From Dissophora ornata (taxonomy: Eukaryota; Mortierellomycota; Mortierellomycetes; Mortierellales; Mortierellaceae), in contig MU617199.1 of the NCBI GenBank assembly GCA_025201705.1, positions 1 through 19,480 on the forward strand: DNA of 19,480 nt. Direction: 5' to 3'. Below are positions 1 to 6,007 of this stretch, one piece after another. The notes below the pieces were generated by a model. It searched no databases, was not told the origin of the DNA, and saw nothing but the letters and a program-made list of their open reading frames with translations. The first letter of the stretch is position 1; each line of letters opens with the position of its first letter. The translations under genes and the position numbers were made by a program.

Positions 1-436
1 CAAGGACATGGTCACCAAGCTCAATGAGGACGAAAAGGTAAGTAGCTTATGTGCTGTATGGTCAGGGCCATTGCCAATCATGTATTGTAGTCTCATTCCT
101 AACTATGCAACATCTTTTTATTTACTATTTATGATACAGATCTCGGTTGGTTCTTTCACCACACCTGGTATCAATTACTCCATTAGTACAGACCCAGGAT
201 TCACTCGCCTTCTTTCCTGCACCTGCGTCAGTTACAACAAACACAGAGTGCCATGCAAACACTTGTATTTGGTATTGCGGATCTATATACATATGAGGAT
301 CTGCTATGACGGAAGCGTAGAGCCTCACTTGGCTTTAAACGGTTCAGGTCTTTTTGGTGGTGATGACGACAACGGCGACGATGTTAACGCATCGGATGAT
401 AAGCTGCATCAAGGACCTTGTGGACCTGGAGATTGA
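1..436 (+). CDS. 3' end of a SWIM zinc-finger protein (partial, two exons visible)
   Basis: The gene enters from the left edge; the reading frame starts at base 2. Exon 1 ends at 37 with donor GTAAGT, and the intron 38-139 ends in TACAG. It is 102 bp long and has no stop, so an unspliced reading also stays open. After splicing the frame reads NEDEK then ISVGSFTTPG. The diagnostic motif is C-T-C followed by 12 residues and then C-K-H (LSCTCVSYNKHRVPCKHLYL). This is the CxCxnCxH pattern of SWIM zinc fingers, which bind DNA or protein and are common in MULE-type transposases and derived nuclear proteins. The tail is acidic (GGDDDNGDDVNASDD) and ends at TGA 434-436. The catalytic part, if any, lies outside the window, so transposase and host gene cannot be separated. 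Confidence 0.65.
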   Translation, partial: KDMVTKLNEDEKVSSLCAVWSGPLPIMYCSLIPNYATSFYLLFMIQISVGSFTTPGINYSISTDPGFTRLLSCTCVSYNKHRVPCKHLYLVLRIYIHMRICYDGSVEPHLALNGSGLFGGDDDNGDDVNASDDKLHQGPCGPGD

Positions 437-439
437 ATC

Positions 440-841
440 GTGTTTAAAGAGAAATCACACTGCCTAGCATTCTACACGCTGATGCAAGACGTGAAACTCA
501 ACAGCAACCCGACGCCTGCGAGAAGCACGAACCTTTTTGTTTCCACACTATCATCTTTACTGCTCACATTCAAATTCCACACGCTCACCCTCTTGGGTAC
601 CCTTTACAAAGGGCTCGCGACCCCATTGTTTCACGGGTTGACTCGCGCTCGGTTCACCCTATTGTCACATTGACTATCTCGTTTCTCTAGCGTGTATAAC
701 AATCTAGAACCAGAAAGTATTTAACTCGGGGAGCATGGTGGTTGTTTCCTTTGCTTCTCGTCTTCACATCCTACTTCTGAGCACCTAGTATCCACGTCTT
801 CACGCAAACAAGCAATAGGCTACGAAACACGTACGGCGATC
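440..841 (+). promoter_or_regulatory. Intergenic region with a possible core promoter
   Basis: No convincing gene lies here. A 77-codon open frame (440-673) has no recognisable motif. A TATTTAA element at 718-724 is followed by a pyrimidine-rich stretch (about 746-775), the usual look of a fungal core promoter, 118 bp before the ATG at 842. The call is from composition only. Confidence 0.3.
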
Positions 842-1183
842 ATGAGCAAGGTCAATCCAGTCAGCATTAAAGGACACGGATCTGACGACCAAGTACAGAA
901 ACCAACGATTGAAAACGCATCCCGATCGACGCCAGAAGAGCCAATCATAGCCCGCCAGGAGCCTGTCCATCTCAACCGCGAGCAGCCTTCAATCGAAGGT
1001 ATCAACATAATGAACTACGTAATCGGTGGCCCCTCGAACCTTACAAGCCCATACGCTGCTGTCGCATACTGGAGACAACAGGAGCCCTTCTTTTCCACAA
1101 CTGCTGCTGTGGTAGCCCCAGGTGCTGCTGGAGGGAAAACGCATTCCGCAGCAGGAAGTGAAGAGAACGGAGACCAAAAATGA
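842..1183 (+). CDS. Hypothetical 113-aa protein, possibly truncated by a duplication joint
   Basis: I do not recognise this protein. It starts MSKVNPVSIKGHGSDDQ, is hydrophilic and rich in Glu, Pro and Ser up to about residue 55. It then has a more apolar segment (INIMNYVIGGPSNLTSPYAA) and an Ala/Gly-rich tail, ending AAGSEENGDQK. There is no signal peptide or catalytic motif. The last 20 or so codons run into a segment repeated at about 5450-5520 (shared run around GGAAGTGAAGAG), so the original C-terminus may have been replaced when that block was copied. The upstream TATTTAA and pyrimidine tract support a start here. It could equally be a chance open frame. Confidence 0.32.
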   Translation: MSKVNPVSIKGHGSDDQVQKPTIENASRSTPEEPIIARQEPVHLNREQPSIEGINIMNYVIGGPSNLTSPYAAVAYWRQQEPFFSTTAAVVAPGAAGGKTHSAAGSEENGDQK

Positions 1184-1296
1184 AGCTCATTTTTATGACA
1201 GTCTGTGGTGGAAACGCGTACAACCATGACTCTTGAAAGTCGCAATGGGTCCCAGACATAATCTGAAGTTACTGCGATTGTTTGAGTGTGCTGATC

Positions 1297-1330
1297 GACT
1301 TTGAATAAATATACTACGCCCTTCAAAGTC
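1297..1330. other. Conserved 9-bp inverted repeat flanking AATAAA
   Basis: GACTTTGAA (1297-1305) and TTCAAAGTC (1322-1330) are perfect inverted repeats with a loop that contains the rest of an AATAAATAT run. The same structure occurs at 5628-5661 with a different loop sequence. It could be an RNA hairpin, a 3'-end signal of a lost upstream gene, or a protein-binding palindrome. Confidence 0.45.
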
Positions 1331-1625
1331 TTTGTTGCCAGTTTGCCACATCTCGACAAATTCCGTGAACGTGCCAATCGATGTCAGGCCCAGTCCAGTA
1401 GTCTAGTATCAAGGCCATGCGCGATTTGCAAATGCGCCAGAGATGGGTGTGTGACAAAGGAAAACAAATAAATAATGGCAGGAGATGGCGAGGGCAAAGA
1501 AGACGGGCGAAGAAGAGGACGAAGAAGTGATTTTACTCTCTCGCACCTTTTCTCCCATTGCTTTGTACCGTTTCTCACACCTTTCACTTCTCGTTCCTCT
1601 TTCCTTTCTGTTACAAACAAGAGTC

Positions 1626-1956
1626 ATGGCAGACAGCGATAAGAGCGCGACACCCTTACGGCCGGATAGAATGACAGGACAATATGTTATTCATTGGAGG
1701 GACATTCAGCATGTCTTCAAAGACGCTCAGCATGTTAAGCACGGCAACGCTATACTTCCGTATTTGGTCGACGACGACTATGGAGAGCAAGTTGACACCG
1801 CAAGATAAGATACCTACTCTCAACGTTAATCCCATAAGCACCATTAGTGCGTTTGAACTCCTGAAGAGTTGAACCCACACGTGTTTATTATCGATGGTAG
1901 GTTTGACCCACCGGGATTTGCCTAACGCCCAGGCGCAGTGCTTGAGGTGGTCCTGG
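1626..1956 (+). pseudogene. Truncated pseudogene of the large LRR-like family (5' end only)
   Basis: Exon 1 starts MADSDKSATP and keeps the family landmarks MTGQYVIHWRDIQHVFKDA and VDDDYGE. Relative to the intact gene at 6008 it lacks 16 codons of the N-terminal domain (a 48-bp in-frame deletion after ATP). The donor site is GCAAGT instead of GTAAGT; GC-AG introns exist, so this alone need not be fatal. The intron can be followed to the acceptor ATGGTAG at about 1909. The first codons of exon 2 read E-F-D-P-P-G-F-A and then a TAA stop where the intact gene reads FDHRPDVV. Homology ends about 30 bp later and no core or LRR region follows. It is therefore a dead fragment, inferred to be a relic of a third module. 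Confidence 0.8.
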
Positions 1957-2036
1957 AAAGTCCGCAGAGAAAAGTTATAAACTGGCGCGATTTTTTCACA
2001 TAGCGACAAAAAACAACCACTCTCCTCCCAATCGCA

Positions 2037-2150
2037 ATGCCACCCAAACGACAGCGGGAAGCTGTGTATGACCCTAGGCCTGCAAAAAGGATCGTTGTCG
2101 CGATGTCGAATTTATTTGTTACTGCATTAGTTAAGACACCTCGTCAATAG
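2037..2150 (+). CDS. Small ORF, 37 aa, basic N-terminus (possible first exon or relic)
   Basis: The ATG follows an A- and C-rich leader (CAACCACTCTCCTCCCAATCGCA), a good fungal start context. The peptide begins MPPKRQREAVYDPRPAKR, two basic clusters spaced like a bipartite nuclear localisation signal, and ends LVKTPRQ. Nothing downstream on this strand reads as a clear continuation, and no family is recognised. It may be the first exon of a gene destroyed by the rearrangements that follow. Confidence 0.22.
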   Translation: MPPKRQREAVYDPRPAKRIVVAMSNLFVTALVKTPRQ

Positions 2151-2854
2151 TACCAGGACTTTGTCCTTTCCATCTCGATGGTTATTACCTATCTTCTGAT
2201 GGTACTTGTAACTGCTGCAGCTGCAGAAGGGGTTGGTTATACACATGTGGAAGATTGTAGGGAAACTGCTCTTTTATTTAAACAAAGTAGCTCCCATCAG
2301 AGCTTTGTGATGAAGGAGGGTCCATGGCGACCTCCGACGCAATCCACTCTGAATAATTTCGGATCCGCCGCTCAAGATGGATCATGGCGACCAGGACAGT
2401 TACGAATCTGCGGAGATGAGTATCGGTCAGTGGTATGCGGAAATGGCCAATACTGTAAATAACCACGAGTTTGGTCTTCTCTGGCGACATCTAGCGGCGA
2501 TTTCATGGCCATAGAAGCATAGAAGTCGCTGAGCATCTCTTGGAGGCCACACACCATCGACTGTTGCCGGAAATTGTGGATCAACTCTTTCAGATCCTCT
2601 GGCGCGTCCTTCGGAATGACCCTGTGGTTAAAGCTGTCCTTCAGCTCCTTCGCTGCCGTAAGGTCTAGATTCCTCTGCTGCATGCACATCGACGACACGG
2701 TATTGAACATCATAACTGTCGAGTCTTCCCATGCAGGCAGAGCGCACTCGTTCCAGTTCAACAGCCTTGCTTTCTTTCTTGAGAAGGTTGCACCACCAGC
2801 CTTGTTCCCGCCGTTACCCTCGCGATGCCTTGACACGGAGAGGCTCTCTTGGTA

Positions 2855-3039
2855 CAGTCAACTCCCGTTATAATGACACGTTTGGTATAGAGATTTGGAG
2901 GTGTCATTATAGGCGATTGTATGGGAATGTCGTTACAACGAGAAGAAATGCACAGTAAAAAAATATAATGCGAATTCAAGTGGTGTCACTACACGGAAAA
3001 TGTCAGTACAGCGAGTGGCATTATAACGGGAGTTGACTG
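2855..3039. mobile_element. 185-bp pogo/Tigger-type MITE with TA target duplication
   Basis: The element begins CAGTCAACTCCCGTTATAAT and ends with its reverse complement. The terminal inverted repeats match perfectly for 21 bp and continue after one mismatch for 3 more. TA flanks both sides (2853-2854 and 3040-3041), as expected for the Tc1-mariner/pogo superfamily. There is no coding capacity, so it is non-autonomous. The inverted copy of the host sequence at 4955-5450 lacks the insertion; its corresponding TA is at 4976-4977. The interior carries repeated motifs resembling the termini. Confidence 0.9.
2902..3030 (+). repeat. Five iterations of a TGTCATTATAACG-like motif inside the MITE
   Basis: Units lie at 2902-2916 (TGTCATTATAGGCGA), 2929-2943 (TGTCGTTACAACGAG), 2984-2998 (TGTCACTACACGGAA), 3001-3015 (TGTCAGTACAGCGAG) and 3016-3030 (TGGCATTATAACGGG). 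The last is part of the right terminal repeat. An inverted unit sits in the left terminal repeat (about 2864-2878), so 2868-2880 can pair with 2901-2911. Confidence 0.7.
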
Positions 3040-3155
3040 TATGTCCTTTCATCAATGACTCTACGGATGGTAGCAGTCGATCTCTTTATATGGTAGACGT
3101 ATTAGCAAGTATTAGCACCAGATGGTGCTTCAAAATTTAAATAAAAGTAAGCGCT

Positions 3156-3545
3156 TCAACCAGGAGAGTTATTGGATCTATTTACCTTCGATGTTTCTAG
3201 ACTAAGGTTGTTGACGGCCTCTGTGTCTTTAACTGTGAATAGAATTTCGATATGGTTATCGTACATCTCCTCCAGGAGCCCCGGTATTGCTGATACGACC
3301 GACGAGGGCGTGTAGTTGTTGTTCTGAATCGTGGTCAACTCCTTTCCCCACAGCAGGAGCGCGCTCTGGGCTGTATGAGATCCCTCGCTTTCAGCAAGAT
3401 ATCGACAAAACTCGTATAGAGTCCAGAGTGAAGAGTTGAATGTTGAGAAATACGAATGTGCGCTCTTTAGTGCAAACCACGCGATCATGTTGAAGCGAGC
3501 TGTGCGAAATGGGACGCGATGCTTCCGTTGATGTTTCTGGATCAT
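3156..3545 (-). pseudogene. Possible upstream exon of the decayed unknown gene
   Basis: This 129-codon open frame on the minus strand reads like protein: FNMIAWFALKSAHSYFSTFN, then SLWTLYEFCRYLAESEGSH, SALLLWGKELTTIQNN and VSAIPGLLEEMYDNHIEILF. Near its end, after NLSLETSK, is a plausible donor GTAAAT (minus strand, about 3165). It could therefore be spliced to the coding block at 2836-2440 on the same strand, with the MITE inside the intron. It has no matching copy near 4955. The sequence is helix-rich and soluble with no motif I can name. Whether it was ever joined to the downstream block is inference. Confidence 0.35.
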
Positions 3546-4053
3546 TTTTATTCGGGATTATTTTTATTCGAAATTGAGTTGCCCGGTCAACTCATGTCGA
3601 CTCATTTTGACCCTTAAGAGATGCCCACTCAAATGGCGGGGCAATACAAAAATAAAAAATAATGTCCACTCAAAACAAACGGCCTCTCACTTCACGTAGC
3701 CCTGCGAAGTGTTGCATTATCTGCGGTTGAGACAGCCCTCTGCAAAGGGATCCATCAAATACTGTTCGGATGTGATGATCGTATGCCATCTGCCAACATG
3801 CTGTACTTGCTGCCACAAGATTGAAAGAAGAGATGCGCGTTTAATCCTTCATGGAAGTTATGCATCAAATCGTGGCAGCACAATGTTCCACCACCTCAAG
3901 GAGGCATGCTACAATTACCTCAGGCGAAAAAGACCAGGCTGATGCTGCACTTGTTGCTGCCTATGAAAGCGAATAAATGGAGTATGGATGCAAGTTGGGA
4001 GTGTAGGAGTGAAAAATGGGATGGATAATCCCAGATATCCTGAGTTGTTTTGT
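3546..4053. other. Gene-poor stretch
   Basis: Near 3546-3575 an ATT-rich run contains TTTTTATTCG twice about 18 bp apart. A 77-codon frame at 3709-3942 contains a Cys/His cluster (CHLPTCCTCCHK) but is short, has no promoter-like context and has no copy elsewhere. I see no gene I would defend. Confidence 0.3.
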
Positions 4054-4296
4054 GGCCTTGTTTCCATGCTCATTGTCGCAGGACCCTTGCCCGTTAACGT
4101 GTAGTTGGACATCTTGAAGGTCGAACGGCTCTGCCAACTTAGCTGGCACCTCTCTCTGGATGCGGTTACTGCAGGCCTGGCGCGTGTAGCGGTCTTTTAG
4201 ATTGACAGGCCGGGTAAGCGTTATTTCAGAGACAGGTATAAACAATCAAGGTAATTATATCACGAACAGAGAATCCTGATGGAAGGGCATTGCCGA
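4054..4296 (+). repeat. Tandem direct repeat, unit A
   Basis: This unit starts GGCCTTGTTTCCATGCTC and ends CATTGCCGA. It aligns with unit B 315 bp downstream, sharing runs such as CCGTTAACGTGTAGTTGGAC, GATGCGGTTACTGCAGGCCT and GTAGCGGTCTTTTAGAT. Unit A is 243 bp and lacks several short insertions present in B. Confidence 0.85.
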
Positions 4297-4368
4297 CTTT
4301 GTGTCGTTGTCACTTACTAACTTGACTATATAAGCGAGCGCTAGGTGAAGGAACAAGGCCTTGGGCAT

Positions 4369-4653
4369 GGCCTTGATTCTATGCTCAGTGTCGCAAGACC
4401 CTCATAAATGCTTGTCCGTTAACGTGTAGTTGGACTGTGCTATCTTGGGGGTCGAACGGCTCTGCGGCTGGTTGCCCAGCTAGCTGGCGCCTATCTCTGG
4501 ATGCGGTTACTGCAGGCCTGGCGTGTGTAGCGGTCTTTTAGATCAACAGGCCGGGTAAACGATGGTTCAGAGACAGGCGCCTTGCATGAATGTCCAGAAC
4601 AATCAAGGTAACTATATCACGAGCAGAGAATCTCGATTGAAGGACATTGCCGA
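4369..4653 (+). repeat. Tandem direct repeat, unit B
   Basis: This is the second unit, 285 bp. It carries extra segments relative to A (around TGCTATCTTGGGG, GCGGCTGGTTGCCCAG and GCGCCTTGCATGAATGTCC). The 72-bp spacer 4297-4368 contains TATATAAG at about 4327-4334, which may once have been a promoter. By eye the units are similar enough for a fairly old local duplication. Confidence 0.85.
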
Positions 4654-4954
4654 TATTCACCGAACTGGATTCTGTACTCCTGCAGACCCAAGTATAGCGC
4701 CCTTTAGGGATCCCTCAAGTGAATGAGAGTGGACAGCATCTCCGCCTTGCCTTGATCAAGCGCCTCCTTCCTAACTCTCATGTCTATCAACCCTGCAAAT
4801 AAACCAGGTGGCACAAACAGATATCGTCCCTCGTCTCCATATTGACATTGCAAAATCAAGCACAGCTGCAGAGGTTTAAGCATTATGTCTCCAGATAGTA
4901 CTATGCCTCCAATGAAATAAGCACTAGAAAGTCCTGGACAAAAAGTAGTGCCCC

Positions 4955-5450
4955 CATTGATGAAAGGAAATACAATACCAAAAGAGTCTTTCTGTGTCAA
5001 GGTGTCGTCGCGAGGGTAACGACAGGGATGAGGCTCTTCGTGCAACTTTCTCAAGAAAGAAAGCAAAACTGTTGAACTGGAACGAGCGCGCTTTGCCTGC
5101 ATGGGAAGACTCGACAGTTATGACGTTCAATACCGTGTCATCAAGGTGCATGCAGCTGAGGAATCTGGACCTTACGGCAGCGAAGGAGCTGAAGGACAGC
5201 TTTAACCACAATTTCCAGCGACAATCGATGGCAACTGGCGACTTCAATGCCTCTCTGGCCATGAAATCGCCGCAAGATGTCACCAGCTGCGAGACCGTAA
5301 TATTTGCAACAATCTGCACAAGATGCTAGTAATGCATCTTGCAAATGTCTATAACCAACGCCGCCTTCTGCAGCTACAGCAATTACAAGTGCCATCAGAT
5401 GACAAGTGATAACTGTCGAGATGAAAAGGGCGAAGTCTTTGTGCTATCGT
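4955..5450 (+). pseudogene. Decayed unknown gene, copy 2 (inverted relative to copy 1)
   Basis: The plus strand reads TFSRKKAKLLNWNERALPAW, then EDSTVMTFNTVSSRCMQLRN, LDLTAAKELKDSFNH and, after deletions, NFQRQSMATG, DFNASLAMKSPQDV and CETVIFATICTRC before a stop near 5328. Compared with copy 1 it has lost the segment around IPKDAPEDLKELIH and part of the block after QSM. The apparent start is a GTG in the middle of a longer homologous run, so it is not a true start. The region around 4976 represents the unoccupied MITE site. At its right end it abuts the duplicated leader of the large-gene family. Confidence 0.5.
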
Positions 5451-5818
5451 TACCCCAGGTCCTGTTCGAGGGGAGACACCGTCGGCAACAGGAAGTGAAG
5501 AGGACGAAGACCAAAAAATGAAGCTCACTTTTTTTATGACCGTCTGTGGTAGAAACGCGTATAACCATGACTCTTGGTAGTTACAATGTGTCCTAGACAT
5601 AATCTGAAATCACTGCGTGTGTTGATCGACTTTGAATAAATATCCTCCACTCTTCAAAGTCTTTGTTCCCACATCTTGAAAAGATCCCGTGAATGCGCCA
5701 ATCGATGTCAGGTCCAGTCCAGAAGTACAAGGCCATGTGCGATTTGCGCCAAAGAAAAACACGCTGACTGGATGAAATATCCAGATGTGGATGTGTTACA
5801 AAGGTAAACAAACAAATA

Positions 5819-5908
5819 ATGGCGAGGGCGGAGATGGCGAAGGCGAAGGAGAAGGCGAAGAAGAGGGCGAAGAAGAGTGCGAAGAAGAGGCGAAGACAAT
5901 TTCTTTGA
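5819..5908 (+). CDS. Possible 29-codon upstream ORF encoded by a purine hexamer tract
   Basis: From ATG 5819 to TGA 5906-5908 the frame encodes an Ala/Lys/Arg-rich peptide beginning MARAEMAKAKEKAKK. It lies 100 bp upstream of the large gene's ATG. The DNA is an imperfect GGCGAA/GGCGAG hexamer repeat (5821-5896). The pseudogene copy has an ATG at the equivalent place (1485), but its frame diverges to an acidic sequence (GEEEDEE). That argues the peptide itself is not conserved. It would matter only if transcription starts upstream of it. Confidence 0.25.
   Translation: MARAEMAKAKEKAKKRAKKSAKKRRRQFL
5821..5896 (+). repeat. GGCGAR purine hexamer repeat in the leader
   Basis: This is a G/A-rich imperfect hexamer array with very few pyrimidines, expanded relative to the matching tract at about 1481-1528. 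It is followed at about 5914-5997 by a pyrimidine-rich stretch leading to the start codon, giving a sharp purine-to-pyrimidine switch on the plus strand. Confidence 0.7.
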
Positions 5909-5913
5909 TTTTT

Positions 5914-6007
5914 ACTCCCTTGCACCTTTTTCTCCCCTTTTTCTTCGTATCTTTTCTCCCACCTTTCGCTTCTCGTTCCTCTCTCCTTTCTGCTACAAAC
6001 AAGAGTC
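5914..6007 (+). promoter_or_regulatory. Pyrimidine-rich core promoter/leader of large gene 1
   Basis: The tract is rich in C and T (CTCCCTTGCACCTTTTTCTC, later CTCCTTTCTGCTAC) and ends CAAACAAGAGTC before the ATG. Pyrimidine tracts just upstream of start codons are typical of fungal transcription start regions. The equivalent tract lies before the pseudogene (1538-1625) and before large gene 2 (about 13440-13500, with TTATATAC at 13498-13505). Confidence 0.5.

Larger units (their letters stand above)
1110..1956 (+). repeat. Long dispersed direct repeat, copy 1 (leader plus 5' end of the large-gene family)
   Basis: This block matches about 5450-6395 in the same orientation, over the upstream leader, the first exon, the intron and the first bases of exon 2. 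Shared landmarks include the run TATGACnGTCTGTGGT, the GACTTTGAA/TTCAAAGTC inverted repeat with AATAAA, TGCCAATCGATGTCAGG, the purine-rich tract and the CAAACAAGAGTCATGG start context. Copy 1 has a shorter purine tract and a 48-bp loss in exon 1. Homology fades after the GAGGTGGTC run near 1945-1956, so only the front of the gene was copied or kept. Confidence 0.8.
2150..3055 (-). pseudogene. Decayed unknown gene, copy 1, split by a MITE
   Basis: The best coding signal on the minus strand is 2836-2440. It reads SRKKARLLNWNECALPAWED, then a TVMMFNTVSSMCMQQRNLDL block, an IPKDAPEDLKELIHNF block and DFYASMAMKSPLDVA. A second copy in opposite orientation lies at about 4955-5450. The two align through the coding block, a GVGYTHVED-like antisense segment near 2190-2250, and an NCRD/NHRD segment toward 2160. 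Copy 1 keeps residues that copy 2 lost (RVIPKDAPEDLK and GLQEMLS), so copy 1 is the fuller one. The MITE at 2855-3039 interrupts it upstream of the coding block. I do not know the family. The reverse strand also has an open frame here, but it aligns less convincingly. Confidence 0.5.
3961..4985 (-). pseudogene. Decayed coding remnants on the minus strand
   Basis: Two minus-strand blocks read like former protein. Near 4985-4704 the frame gives GLSSAYFIGGIVLSGDIMLK, a short apolar segment, then CQYGDEGRYLFVPPGLF and KEALDQGKAEMLSTLIHLRD before a stop. Just beyond, in another frame, it gives ALYLGLQEYRIQFGEYRQCP. Within each of the tandem repeats a second block reads TRPVNLKDRYTRQACSNRIQ or TRPVDLKDRYTRQACSNRIQ. 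The two versions differ mostly at silent positions. Frames are shifted and stopped between blocks. The family is not recognised, and whether all blocks come from one gene is unknown. Confidence 0.33.
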
